A DNA stretch of 64,000 bases from an uncultured Erysipelotrichaceae bacterium (GCA_902766005.1 CACXCB010000081.1:1-64000), one strand, 5' to 3'; numbered from the stretch's first letter, positions 42,676 through 52,115 are shown. Numbers and translations: made by a program. The notes: generated by a model not told the origin, from the letters alone.

Positions 42676-43209
42676 CTACTCCAAAAAATGCTCGTGCCGT
42701 ATGACAATTTCTGCCACCTTTGCCATTCTGAGACCCGTTTTCATACTGAGGTTCTGCAGAAAGCGATGTGCCACGGGTTCACTCATGTTTTTTTCTTCCA
42801 TCAGCTGTCTTTTTGCATGCTGAATCTGTATTTTCTCATCTGTGCTTCGCTGAGGTATCTTCTGATAATGCAGCTGTGACATCATATCCGCCCAGGCATC
42901 CAGCTTTGTGCGTGTGATTGGAAACTGCATGCGGAAGATCCGGTTTGATTCAATCTTTGCGATGTTTTCCGTTTTAGCCAGACACAATATTTCCACATTC
43001 CCATCGATATCTTCAATCACCTGATCGATAAACCTGTCTTTCAGCCTGTATCCGGAAATCAATATTCCATCCTGTCCGCTTTTAAAGATTCTTTTTACTT
43101 CATCGCCTGAAGTACAAACCCGTATCACATCATAACCGCTTTCAATAAGCAGAGAGGCTATTTTCGCGGCAGTATCACGGTCACGAAACGCCACCACAAA
43201 CTTTGCCAT
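42676..43209 (-). CDS. ANTAR-domain antitermination regulator with degenerate receiver (NitR-like)
   Basis: The 177-residue protein has an N-terminal response-regulator-like fold (1-~115) and a C-terminal ANTAR RNA-binding domain (HAKRQLMEEKNMSEPVAHRF, then NLSMKTGLRMAKVAEIVI). ANTAR proteins prevent termination by binding leader hairpins. The receiver has lost key residues: the phosphoacceptor Asp position is Ser52 (GILISGYRL) and the conserved Lys-Pro is FPI. Phosphorylation control is therefore unlikely, and a ligand or protein partner may signal. It starts 7 nt after glnA stops. Related ANTAR proteins sit beside glnA in clostridia. Confidence 0.88.
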   Translation of the reverse strand: MAKFVVAFRDRDTAAKIASLLIESGYDVIRVCTSGDEVKRIFKSGQDGILISGYRLKDRFIDQVIEDIDGNVEILCLAKTENIAKIESNRIFRMQFPITRTKLDAWADMMSQLHYQKIPQRSTDEKIQIQHAKRQLMEEKNMSEPVAHRFLQNLSMKTGLRMAKVAEIVIRHEHFLE

Positions 43210-43216
43210 ATTTTTA

Positions 43217-44545
43217 TCAGTACATCATCAGATACTGCTTGATTTCCCATTCGGAAACAGCGGTTCTGTATGCGTCCCATTCCGCATACTTGCCGGTACT
43301 GTATTGGGAGATGATATGCGATCCAAGTGTTCTGCAGATCAGCTCATCCTCCCTCATCAGATCAACTGCTTCCTTCAATGTACCCGGCAGACTCTCAATC
43401 CCTTTTTCGATGCGTTCGATTTCATCCATTGCAAAGATGTTCTCAAGCACTTCCTCCGGCGGTGTCAATCCCTTCTCAATTCCGTCCAAGCCTGCTGCCA
43501 GACATACCGCAAGTTCAAGATACGGATTACATGAAGGATCGGGACAGCGCAACTCCACACGGGTTGACTGTCCTCTTGCTGCGGGGATACGGATAAGAGC
43601 GGATCTGTTGGAAGCAGACCAGGAAACATAACAAGGTGCTTCATAACCCGGTACCAGCCTCTTATAGCTGTTGACCAGAGGATTTGTAATTGCAGTCATC
43701 GATTTTATATGTGTGAGAATACCGGCAATAAATGCATATGCTTCTTTTGAAAGACCGCGTGGATCGGATGGATCCGCAAATACATTTTTTCCGTCTTTAA
43801 ACAAAGACATGTTGGTATGCATACCGCTGCCGTTGATACCGAAGATCGGTTTCGGCATAAAAGTAGCATGCAGGCCGTTTTTCTGGGCGATGGTCTTCAC
43901 TGCAAGTTTGAAAGTCATGATGTTATCTGCAGACTGCAGCGCATCGCTGTATTTAAAATCAATTTCATGCTGGCCCGGAGCTACCTCATGATGACTGGCT
44001 TCTACTTCATATCCCATTTTTTCCAGCATCATGCAGATCTCACGTCTGGTCGATCCCCCATGATCCAATGGATCAAGATCAAAATATCCTGCATTGTCAT
44101 TGGTCTTTGTGGTAGGCTGGCCTTCTTCATCTGTTTCAAACAGGAAGAATTCACATTCGGGTCCGACATTGAATGAATATCCCTTTTCTGCAGCAGATGC
44201 CAGCGCTTTCTTCAATATACTGCGCGGATCACCGGCAAACGATGTGCCGTCAGGCATATATACATCACAGATCAGCCTTGCCACTTTGCCATGCTGGGGT
44301 CTCCACGGAAGAACGGCATACGAGTCCAGGTCAGGATGAAGATACATATCCGATTCATTGATACGGACAAAACCTTCAATCGAACTTCCGTCAATCATGA
44401 TTTCATTGTTTACTGCTTTTTGAATCTGTGAAGCGGTGATAGCGACGTTTTTCAGTCTTCCGAAAATATCGGTAAACTGCATGCGGATAAATTCCACATC
44501 CCCTTCTTCAACCATTTTGATGATGTCTTCTTTTGTGTAGCTCAT
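43217..44545 (-). CDS. glnA: glutamine synthetase type I
   Basis: The 442-residue GSI-alpha type enzyme makes glutamine from glutamate and ammonia. It has [18 protein letters not shown], the metal-binding [11 protein letters not shown], the ATP-site [13 protein letters not shown], and [20 protein letters not shown]. The length fits the feedback-inhibited, non-adenylylated class. The leader contains a promoter-proximal terminator hairpin, and the ANTAR regulator gene follows directly. Confidence 0.97.
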   Translation of the reverse strand: MSYTKEDIIKMVEEGDVEFIRMQFTDIFGRLKNVAITASQIQKAVNNEIMIDGSSIEGFVRINESDMYLHPDLDSYAVLPWRPQHGKVARLICDVYMPDGTSFAGDPRSILKKALASAAEKGYSFNVGPECEFFLFETDEEGQPTTKTNDNAGYFDLDPLDHGGSTRREICMMLEKMGYEVEASHHEVAPGQHEIDFKYSDALQSADNIMTFKLAVKTIAQKNGLHATFMPKPIFGINGSGMHTNMSLFKDGKNVFADPSDPRGLSKEAYAFIAGILTHIKSMTAITNPLVNSYKRLVPGYEAPCYVSWSASNRSALIRIPAARGQSTRVELRCPDPSCNPYLELAVCLAAGLDGIEKGLTPPEEVLENIFAMDEIERIEKGIESLPGTLKEAVDLMREDELICRTLGSHIISQYSTGKYAEWDAYRTAVSEWEIKQYLMMY

Positions 44546-44561
44546 ATACCCTCCTTAAAAC

Positions 44562-44643
44562 AATAAAAGAGCAAAGGAAACCCAATTGTCGGGCACCTTT
44601 GCTCTAACGAGAATTATTTTATCACCAATGTAAATTAAGTCAA
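44562..44643 (-). promoter_or_regulatory. glnA promoter and leader terminator hairpin
   Basis: -35 TTGACT (44638-44643), a 16-bp spacer and -10 TAAAAT (44616-44621). About 5 nt after the expected start comes AGAGCAAAGG (44596-44605), pairing with CCTTTGCTCT (44568-44577), followed by TTTTATTG, before the glnA ribosome site. The 5' arm contains GCAAAGGTG, matching GCAAGGGTG in the amt leader. This fits an attenuator controlled by the ANTAR protein, though a separate upstream hairpin is not evident. Confidence 0.7.
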
Positions 44644-44677
44644 TAATTTTCTGAAACATTTTCTATCCTGTTGAAAA

Positions 44678-45859
44678 TTATTTCAACTCCATCTGTATGA
44701 TTCGACTGCCCGCCTCTTCAATATCTTTTGCATCTGCAAACATGGAGAAGCGGATATACCCTTCTCCTGCCGGACCGAAACCGCTTCCCGGTGTGCCGAC
44801 AATCTGCGCCTTTTCCAGCAGAAAATCAAAATAGTCCCAGCTGCTCATGCCGTTTGGACACCTGACCCAGATATACGGTGCATTTCTTCCGCCGATGTAC
44901 CAAAGTCCGGCTTCATCCAGTGCTCTCATGAAGATCTTTGCATTATGACGATATATGCCAATCAGATTCTTCACTTCTTTCTGCCCTTTTTCACTGAATA
45001 CCGCCTCTGCTCCTTTTTGCAGAATATAGGAAACACCATTTGTACGGGTTGTCCTGTTGCGAATCCACATGGTATTCAAATTCATTCCTTCTCTTGTTAG
45101 TTTTTCAGGTATCACCGTATAACCGCATCTTGTTCCTGTAAAACCTGCTGTTTTGGAAAGAGAGCAGATTTCAATGGCACAGTCTTTCGCCCCGCGAAGT
45201 TCAAAAATACTGTGGGGAATATCTTCATCTGCGATATATGCTTCATAAGCAGCATCAAACAAAATAATCGAATCCGTGCGTATGGCGTAATCCACCCATG
45301 CCTGAAGAAGTTCTTTTTCATAAACCGCACCGGTAGGATTATTAGGAGAACAGATATAAATCAAACTTGTCATTTCTTCTTTGGGAGGGAATACCCTGAA
45401 GCCATTTCCCTCTTCTGCCCAAAGATAAATGATTTTTCTTCCATCCATAATATTTGCATCTGCGTATGCAGGATATGCGGGTTGGCTTAAAAGCACAGGT
45501 ATGCTGCGGTCAAAAAGATGCAGTATATCCCCGAGTTCATCGCTGGCACCGCTTGAGACAAATACTTCCTGCTCGCCGATATTGCACCCCTTCTTCCGGT
45601 AATATGCAGCGATTGTTTTTCTGAGATCCTCACTGCCGCATTCCGGCATATATCCGTGAAAGGTCTTTTTTACAGCCTGGTCATCTACAGCTTCGTGGAG
45701 CGCCTGAATGACACTTTCTGTCAACGGTTGTGAAACATCGCCAATTCCAAGTCGCAGTATTCTCTGTTGAGGATGGGCTGCAGAATACCTCCTGATCCTA
45801 TCGGCAATTCCCGCAAAAAGATAGGATTCTTCCAGTTCCTCATAATGATGATTCATCAT
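44678..45859 (-). CDS. dapL: LL-diaminopimelate aminotransferase
   Basis: The 393-residue PLP aminotransferase forms LL-diaminopimelate directly from tetrahydrodipicolinate, bypassing succinylated or acetylated intermediates. Features are LRLGIGDVSQPL, GYMPECGSEDLRKTIAAYY, ICSPNNPTGAVY, FDAAYEAYI and the PLP lysine in CSLSKTAGFTGTRCGY. It overlaps the dapF end by 20 nt. The start at 45859 has AGGA 7 nt upstream. It is the last gene of asnB-dapF-dapL. Confidence 0.95.
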   Translation of the reverse strand: MMNHHYEELEESYLFAGIADRIRRYSAAHPQQRILRLGIGDVSQPLTESVIQALHEAVDDQAVKKTFHGYMPECGSEDLRKTIAAYYRKKGCNIGEQEVFVSSGASDELGDILHLFDRSIPVLLSQPAYPAYADANIMDGRKIIYLWAEEGNGFRVFPPKEEMTSLIYICSPNNPTGAVYEKELLQAWVDYAIRTDSIILFDAAYEAYIADEDIPHSIFELRGAKDCAIEICSLSKTAGFTGTRCGYTVIPEKLTREGMNLNTMWIRNRTTRTNGVSYILQKGAEAVFSEKGQKEVKNLIGIYRHNAKIFMRALDEAGLWYIGGRNAPYIWVRCPNGMSSWDYFDFLLEKAQIVGTPGSGFGPAGEGYIRFSMFADAKDIEEAGSRIIQMELK

Positions 45860-46661
45860 ACACATTTCCTATAATCCTCACTTCCGCTTCATAGGCAAAC
45901 TCAGCCGGTCCGCTCATCTGAACGTTCCCGTCTGTATCGATTGCAATCTCTAATTCACCGCCATCGAGTTCAACCGATACCGTCTCTCCATATGCACAAT
46001 ATCCGCAAGCAGCAGAAGCAGCAACAGACGCACATGCCCCTGTCCCGCATGCCATTGTCACACCGCTTCCCCGCTCCCATACCCGCATGCATATCTTTGA
46101 AGAAGAAAGAATATGCACAAATTCCACATTGACTCCATCCGGGAAAAGAGGATGATGCTCAATGAATGAACCGATCTTTTCGGGTAGTGCCAGTCCCTCT
46201 TCATCCGTGAATATCACAACGTGGGGATTGCCGACGGATACCGGAAATACGGCATATGTTCTCCCCTCTATTTCCAGTGCAAGCTCTTTTCCGACAGCGG
46301 CCTTTCCCATATCCACACTTACCGTTTTCACTTTGCCATCCTCAATATGCAAGTGCAACGTTTTGATGCCGGACTCCGTTTCGATCTGCAGCACCTTTTT
46401 CTCTGTCATCCCTTTGTCATACACATATTTTCCGACACAGCGAATGCCGTTTCCGCACATCTTTGCCTCACTGCCATCGGCATTAAAGATCCGCATCCTG
46501 AAATCCGCACATTCCGAGCGGCAGATATAGATCAGTCCGTCAGAACCCAGAGATCTGTGACGGTCAGAAAGCAATACTGCCAGCTTTTCGACATTGACAG
46601 GCGGTTCTTCATTGAAGTAAAAATAATCATTACCTATTCCGTGCATTTTGGTCACTTTCAT
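45840..46661 (-). CDS. dapF: diaminopimelate epimerase
   Basis: The 272-residue PLP-independent racemase converts LL-DAP to meso-DAP for peptidoglycan and lysine. Both catalytic cysteines are visible: AKMCGNGIRCVG and MACGTGACASV. KMHGIGNDYFYF opens the protein, so ATG 46661 is chosen over longer readings that run into asnB. It sits between asnB (13 nt upstream) and dapL. Confidence 0.95.
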   Translation of the reverse strand: MKVTKMHGIGNDYFYFNEEPPVNVEKLAVLLSDRHRSLGSDGLIYICRSECADFRMRIFNADGSEAKMCGNGIRCVGKYVYDKGMTEKKVLQIETESGIKTLHLHIEDGKVKTVSVDMGKAAVGKELALEIEGRTYAVFPVSVGNPHVVIFTDEEGLALPEKIGSFIEHHPLFPDGVNVEFVHILSSSKICMRVWERGSGVTMACGTGACASVAASAACGYCAYGETVSVELDGGELEIAIDTDGNVQMSGPAEFAYEAEVRIIGNVYDESSL

Positions 46662-46674
46662 TCCTTTTTCCCTC

Positions 46675-48258
46675 TCATTCTCCGCTGGCTCCATAGTTTG
46701 CCAGCACTCTTGCAGACGGGTCATTGACATCACAACCCTCCCAGTTGCGGTTAGGCATCCAGAAGCCGGAGATCATCTCACTGTTTCCCGGATAGTATTT
46801 CTCAAATAACTCCCGATAAAGAAGGCTTTCTTTTGTAAACGGAGTGCAGTATGCATATTTTTTACAAAGTGTTTCATATTCTTCCTGCGTATACAATTCC
46901 GATGCATATGCTTTAATATCTTCAACCATGGAATGGCCTACTGCATCGGAGAAAGCTGCTTTTTGTCTCCATAAAATTGTATCCGGCAGAATATGATCTT
47001 CGGCAAATGCCTTCCGTAACAGGTATTTTCCGATACCGTTACGGTTCATTTTCAAAACCGGATCAATACTCATCGCATAACGGACAAACTTGAGATCCCC
47101 GAAAGGCACTCTTGCCTCAAGCGAATTATAGGAGATACAGCGGTCCGCCCTAAGCACATCATACATATGAAGCTCCCGGATTCTTTTTTCAGATTCTTTC
47201 TGGAATGCCTCTGCATCAGGTGCATAATCCGTATATTTATAGCCAAACAATTCATCGGATATTTCTCCGGTAAGAAGCACACGTATATCCGTATTCTCAT
47301 GGATATATTTACAAAGCAGATACATGCCGACAGAAGCGCGCACAGTTGTGATATCCCACGTGCCCAGAAGATGTACAACATCTTCCAAGGCATCTATGAC
47401 ATCGTCTCTTGTAATGATGACTTCCGTATGGATGCTGCCGATATAATCCGCAACCATGCGAGCGTATTTCAAATCAATCGCATCCTGATCCATGCCGATC
47501 GCAAATGTACGAATCGGATGACCTGTCTTTTTCTGTGCAATGGCGCATACCAGTGAAGAATCCAATCCCCCGGAAAGAAGGAAACCGACAGTGGCATCGG
47601 CATCCAGTCTTTTTTCAACCCCGTCAATTAGCAATCTGCGCAGTTTTGCACATACAGAATCCTCATCCTTCATTGTGAACTGTGTCACTGCAGAAGGATC
47701 ATCATAGGAGACAAAGCCTGTTTCCTTTGTCCAGTAATGCCCCGGCGGAAACGGAGTGATCTTCCGACAAAGACCCGTCAGGTTTTTCGGCTCACTGGCA
47801 AATGCCATATTCCCATCATTCAGATATCCGTAATACAAAGGACGAATACCGATCGGATCCCTTGCCGCAATAACCATATCCTTCCGGTGATCATAGAGAA
47901 TCATAGCAAACTCAGCATCCAGTGTCTTGAACAGTTCAAGACCGTACTCGTAATACAGGGGAAGAAGAATTTCGCAATCCGATCCGCTGATCATCGGATA
48001 TTTTTCCATCAATCTTTCACGAATCGGCCTAAAGCCGTATAATTCTCCGTTGCACACAACATAGTCACCGTTTCTTTCAAACGGCTGCATTCCCTTTTCA
48101 TCCAATCCCATGATTGCCAGTCTGTGAAATCCCATCCAGCCAAAGGGCAGTTTTACCAACCGGCTCATGTCAGGACCTCTGGAAACCGTCTCTTCAAAAC
48201 ACTGTTGTAGTTTCTCACGAGGAACACTCTCAGATAAAACCGTAAAAATCGAACACAT
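46675..48258 (-). CDS. asnB: asparagine synthase (glutamine-hydrolysing)
   Basis: The 527-residue enzyme makes Asn from Asp and glutamine. Cys2 (MCSIFTV) is the glutaminase nucleophile once Met is removed, which fixes the start at 48258 with GGAGGTG upstream. The synthetase domain has the PP-loop LLSGGLDSSLVCAI and LTGEISDELFGYKY. It is preceded by an asparagine T-box and followed by dapF and dapL. Confidence 0.95.
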   Translation of the reverse strand: MCSIFTVLSESVPREKLQQCFEETVSRGPDMSRLVKLPFGWMGFHRLAIMGLDEKGMQPFERNGDYVVCNGELYGFRPIRERLMEKYPMISGSDCEILLPLYYEYGLELFKTLDAEFAMILYDHRKDMVIAARDPIGIRPLYYGYLNDGNMAFASEPKNLTGLCRKITPFPPGHYWTKETGFVSYDDPSAVTQFTMKDEDSVCAKLRRLLIDGVEKRLDADATVGFLLSGGLDSSLVCAIAQKKTGHPIRTFAIGMDQDAIDLKYARMVADYIGSIHTEVIITRDDVIDALEDVVHLLGTWDITTVRASVGMYLLCKYIHENTDIRVLLTGEISDELFGYKYTDYAPDAEAFQKESEKRIRELHMYDVLRADRCISYNSLEARVPFGDLKFVRYAMSIDPVLKMNRNGIGKYLLRKAFAEDHILPDTILWRQKAAFSDAVGHSMVEDIKAYASELYTQEEYETLCKKYAYCTPFTKESLLYRELFEKYYPGNSEMISGFWMPNRNWEGCDVNDPSARVLANYGASGE

Positions 48259-48261
48259 AAA

Positions 48262-48530
48262 AAGCACCTCCGTATGCAGCGACAATCATCCTGATGATTC
48301 AGGACGAAGGCCGCCTCTCCGTGGTGCCACCTGACTTGCTTCTTTGCGGGTTCCATCAAACCCCTGCAGTTATAACGTGCTGCATTCACGCTTCCCCTAC
48401 TGGACACCCTTGTCGTTCAGTTCAGACTTGGAAGTGTTTTTCCTTACCGTGCACCATACAGGCTTCCACCATACCCTGCTCTCTTTCATGCCTGCATCGG
48501 CAGTACTCCTCTTCCGCTCCGTTTTACACT
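48262..48530 (-). promoter_or_regulatory. T-box riboswitch (asparagine specifier) controlling asnB-dapF-dapL
   Basis: The minus-strand leader has GAAGAGGAGTA and AGAGAGC of stem I, GGTGGAAGCC, a candidate specifier AAC in GGAAAAACACTTCC (about 48430-48443), and the T-box bulge CAGGTGGCACCACGG (about 48319-48333). No clear T-tailed terminator is seen before the gene. GCACC of the T-box region can pair with GGTGC that overlaps the ribosome site, so translational control is possible. Confidence 0.85.
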
Positions 48531-48707
48531 ATGAATATGCATTTATTCTACCGGTTCCCAAAAAGCATGTCAAATATTTTTTCAATCATTTTCGGAAAAT
48601 ATTTCCAGTATTATGAAAATATTTTGTTTTCTTACAAGCACTATGCTGATCAATAAATACCGATTACCGGATGGGATTTCGCCATCTTTGCATACATGCA
48701 AAAATGA

Positions 48708-48797
48708 TTGACAAAAACAAAGCTGTGGTGTATAAATTCCGTCATAAAGGCAAGGGTGGCTTTAGAGTTCATGCGAAAGACACCCTGGCTTTTTTCT
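48708..48797 (+). promoter_or_regulatory. amt promoter and leader terminator hairpin
   Basis: Consensus TTGACA (48708-48713), a 17-bp spacer and TATAAA (48731-48736). The leader soon forms GCAAGGGTG (48750-48758) with CACCCTGGC (48781-48789), followed by a T run. A competing hairpin AAAG/CTTT around GGCAAGGGTGG (48747-48763) could disrupt it. Further hairpins follow at about 48811-48824 and 48840-48856, then the ribosome site. It resembles the glnA leader. Confidence 0.7.
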
Positions 48798-48889
48798 TTT
48801 AGAAACAGCAGATATGCATCTGTCAGGGACTTTCCTTACACCGGATCATCCGGTGGTCAATGATTCAATGTCAAAAAGGAGGAATCGTT

Positions 48890-50614
48890 ATGACTGTTGA
48901 ATTTTGGTTTTTAATCGGTGCAGCTCTTGTTTTCTGGATGCAGGCTGGATTTGCGATGGTGGAAACAGGTTTTACCAGAGCAAAAAACGCCGGCAACATC
49001 ATCATGAAAAATCTGATGGACTTCTGTATCGGCACGGTAGTATTTTCCCTTCTCGGATATTCCCTGATGATGGGAGAGGATGCTTTCTTCGGATTGATCG
49101 GCAAGCCGAATTTCGATTTGTTTCTGCACTTCAAAGAATTTATCGCTTCACCCTCAGAAGGCTTCACGGATGCAAGCTACTTTGTTTTCAACCTTGTCTT
49201 CTGTGCGACCACGGCAACCATTGTTTCCGGTGCCATGGCGGAAAGGACGAAGTTCTCCTCATATTGTGTTTATTCCGCTTTCATCAGCCTGCTGATCTAT
49301 CCGATCGAAGCACACTGGATCTGGGGAGGCGGATGGTTATCCCAAATCGGTTTTCATGATTATGCAGGATCGTGTGCAATTCATATGACAGGAGGCATTG
49401 CCGCTTTGATCGGTGCTGCCCTGCTTGGCCCGAGAATCGGCAAATACATTTACGACAAAGACGGCGCTGTTACAAAAGTCAATGCAATTCCCGGTCATTC
49501 CATACCTCTCGGAGCGCTCGGTGTTTTTATCCTGTGGCTTGGCTGGTATGGGTTTAACGGTGCTGCTGCCATGACGCCTTCTGAACTGTCTTCCATATTT
49601 CTGACGACGACAATCGCCCCTTCTGTTGCCACCTGCACAACAATGATCTACACCTGGATCAAAAACGGGAAACCGGATGTTTCCATGTGTCTGAATGCAT
49701 CATTGGCAGGTCTTGTTGCGGTAACTGCCGGTTGTGATGCATTTGACGCAATAGGTTCTGCGTTAGTAGGCATTGTTGCCGGGATTCTGGTAGTGGCTGT
49801 TGTAGAAGTTCTTGATCTGAAACTTCATATCGACGATCCGGTCGGAGCCGTAGGCGTGCATTGTGCAAATGGCATCTGGGGTACAATCGCAGTAGGACTG
49901 CTTGCCAATCCCGATGCACCTGCAGGTCTTCGAGGGCTTCTCTATACAGGCGACTTCAGGCAGTTTGGCATCCAGCTGATCGGTTTTCTCAGTGTTGCAG
50001 CATGGGCTTCCCTGACGATGTATCTATTTTTCAAATTGCTGAAAAAAATGGACTTCCTGCGTGCAGAAGCAGCAGATGAATTAACCGGTCTAGATATCAG
50101 TGAACATGGCCTGCCCAGTGCTTATGCCGATTTCATGCCGGCAGTTGACAAATATGCCGGGTTTGAAAATATTGCAAATGTCATCGCCGTAAGCGGAACA
50201 ACACCGCCTGCTGAAGCAATTCCCGTAAAACGCGAGCCTTCCTTCGACACAAACGGACATAAGTTTACAAAAGTGGAAATTGTCTTCCGTGAAGAAAAGC
50301 TGTATGCCCTGAAAGAAGCGATGTCCAAACTCGGCATTACCGGAATGACAGTATCTCATGTCATGGGATACGGCATGCAGAAAGGTCATACGGAATTCTA
50401 TCGCGGCGTAGCAGTGGAAACAGACCTCCGTCCGAAAGTACAGATGGATATTGTCGTATCCGCTGTACCGGTAAGGGATGTCATTGAAACAGCCAAAAAA
50501 GTGCTTTACACAGGCCATATCGGAGATGGAAAGATTTTTGTATACGATGTGGAGAATGTCGTTAAAGTCCGTACCGGAGAAGAAGGTTTCGAAGCCCTTC
50601 AGGATGTTGAATAA
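48890..50614 (+). CDS. amt: ammonium transporter fused to a C-terminal PII signalling domain
   Basis: The 574-residue protein carries an Amt channel of about 11 spans (FWMQAGFAMVETGFTRAKN, AHWIWGGGWL, GHSIPLGALGVFILWLGWYGFNG) and, after a linker of ~60 residues, a GlnB/PII domain of about 115 residues. The PII part has the T-loop MGYGMQKGHTEFYRGV (with the uridylylation-position Tyr), the ATP/2-oxoglutarate loop TGHIGDGKIFVYDV and VRTGEEG. PII normally plugs Amt as a separate trimer; here it is tethered. AAGGAGG precedes ATG 48890. Confidence 0.94.
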   Translation: MTVEFWFLIGAALVFWMQAGFAMVETGFTRAKNAGNIIMKNLMDFCIGTVVFSLLGYSLMMGEDAFFGLIGKPNFDLFLHFKEFIASPSEGFTDASYFVFNLVFCATTATIVSGAMAERTKFSSYCVYSAFISLLIYPIEAHWIWGGGWLSQIGFHDYAGSCAIHMTGGIAALIGAALLGPRIGKYIYDKDGAVTKVNAIPGHSIPLGALGVFILWLGWYGFNGAAAMTPSELSSIFLTTTIAPSVATCTTMIYTWIKNGKPDVSMCLNASLAGLVAVTAGCDAFDAIGSALVGIVAGILVVAVVEVLDLKLHIDDPVGAVGVHCANGIWGTIAVGLLANPDAPAGLRGLLYTGDFRQFGIQLIGFLSVAAWASLTMYLFFKLLKKMDFLRAEAADELTGLDISEHGLPSAYADFMPAVDKYAGFENIANVIAVSGTTPPAEAIPVKREPSFDTNGHKFTKVEIVFREEKLYALKEAMSKLGITGMTVSHVMGYGMQKGHTEFYRGVAVETDLRPKVQMDIVVSAVPVRDVIETAKKVLYTGHIGDGKIFVYDVENVVKVRTGEEGFEALQDVE

Positions 50615-50643
50615 AACGGAGCATTCCCGATCGGAGTTCAATG

Positions 50644-52059
50644 ATGAGTATTCATGAAGAATGCGGCGTATTCGGTATATTCTCCGATAAACCGGTAAAT
50701 GCTGCAAAGATTGCCTGTCAGGGTTTATATGCCTTGCAGCATCGCGGTCAGGAAAGCTGCGGCATCGTTGTATGCAAAGACAGAATATTCACTTCCCACA
50801 AAGACACAGGTTTGGTTAAAGAGGTATTCACACCTTCTGTTTTATCCTATTTTCCCGAAGCTTCCATGGCAGTTGCACATACCCGTTACAGTACAACCGG
50901 ATCTGCAAGCAGAAACAATTGCCAGCCTTTGGAAGTAAACCACCAAAAAGGCAGAATGGCTCTTGCACATAACGGTAATCTTTCCAATGCCTCAAAGCTT
51001 CGTTCACAACTGGAGCTTTCAGGAGCTATTTTTCATACATCCAGCGATACGGAAATCATCGCCTATATGATTACCCGCGAACGTCTCCATACAGACTCCA
51101 TTGAAAATGCCCTCAGCAAGGCAATGGAAAAGCTGGATGGCGCATATTCATTGATACTGATGTCACCGCAAAAAATCATTTGTGCACGCGATCCCCATGG
51201 ATTCAGGCCGCTTTGTTACGGCAGGACAAAAGACGGTACATATATTATTGCTTCCGAAACCTGCGCCTTGACTGCTGCAGGTGCCGAACCGGTCCGTGAT
51301 ATTGAGCCTGGCGAAATACTGATTTTTTCCGGAAACGGAATTGTTTCCCGAAGAGAACACTGTGGCAAAAAAACGGCAAGAACATGTATTTTTGAATACA
51401 TTTACTTTGCCAGAGCAGATTCAGTCATAGACGGCATTTCCGTCCACGATGCACGAATACGTGCAGGCCAGATACTTGCCGAAGTCCATCCGGTGAATGC
51501 TGATGCAGTCATAGGCGTGCCGGATTCCGGTCTGTATGCCACCTTAGGCTACAGCCAGAAATCCAAAATCCCCTATGAAATGGGATTGATCAAAAATGAA
51601 TACATCGGCAGAACTTTTATTGAACCTGCAAACCGCACGGACCGTGTCAGACTCAAATTATCTGCAGTCAAAGAAGTTGTCAAAGACAAAAGAATCGTCC
51701 TGGTCGATGATTCGATCGTCAGAGGAACAACCGTAAAAAGAATCATCGATATTCTGCGCGAGGCAGGTGCATCGGAAATTCATATGCGGGTTTCTTCCCC
51801 GCCGTTTCTGCATCCGTGTTATTACGGCACCGATATAGATTCCGATGACCACCTGATTGCCGCTCATCATACAATACAGGAAATACAAACAATGATCGGT
51901 GCAGATTCCTTAGGATACCTTCCGTCTGAAAGGCTTAGTGATCTGAGGTGCAGCAGTCAATACTGCAGTGCATGTTTCACATCCGAATATCCTACCGAAA
52001 TTCCTAATGAGACATATCGCAACAGGTTTGAAAATCCTTTTCCTTTGATTCAGAAATAA
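50644..52059 (+). CDS. purF: amidophosphoribosyltransferase
   Basis: PurF catalyses the committed step of purine synthesis from PRPP and glutamine. A short propeptide precedes the nucleophile Cys in HEECGVFGIF. The glutaminase domain has LAHNGNLSN, and the PRPP site is IVLVDDSIVRGTT. Cysteines in RTCIFEYIYF, LHPCYYG and RCSSQYCSAC match the Bacillus-type [4Fe-4S] enzyme. GGAG lies 7 nt from ATG 50644 (4 nt from ATG 50641). It is not in a purine operon but 29 nt downstream of amt. Confidence 0.95.
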   Translation: MSIHEECGVFGIFSDKPVNAAKIACQGLYALQHRGQESCGIVVCKDRIFTSHKDTGLVKEVFTPSVLSYFPEASMAVAHTRYSTTGSASRNNCQPLEVNHQKGRMALAHNGNLSNASKLRSQLELSGAIFHTSSDTEIIAYMITRERLHTDSIENALSKAMEKLDGAYSLILMSPQKIICARDPHGFRPLCYGRTKDGTYIIASETCALTAAGAEPVRDIEPGEILIFSGNGIVSRREHCGKKTARTCIFEYIYFARADSVIDGISVHDARIRAGQILAEVHPVNADAVIGVPDSGLYATLGYSQKSKIPYEMGLIKNEYIGRTFIEPANRTDRVRLKLSAVKEVVKDKRIVLVDDSIVRGTTVKRIIDILREAGASEIHMRVSSPPFLHPCYYGTDIDSDDHLIAAHHTIQEIQTMIGADSLGYLPSERLSDLRCSSQYCSACFTSEYPTEIPNETYRNRFENPFPLIQK

Positions 52060-52089
52060 CATCCAGCTGACAGAAAATCATTCCGTAAA

Positions 52090-52115
52090 AAAAGGGATAT
52101 GCACTATCCCTTTTC
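52090..52115. terminator. bidirectional terminator between purF and the DMT transporter gene
   Basis: AAAAGGGATA (52090-52099) pairs with TATCCCTTTT (52105-52114) over TGCAC; the transporter stop codon lies in the stem. Confidence 0.85.

Noticed and set aside
48738-48870. Amt leader as a glnA-type (glutamine) riboswitch
   Set aside because: A GUUCAU segment is present, but the conserved GAAGUAGG-like element and the three-way junction are not; an attenuator model fits better.
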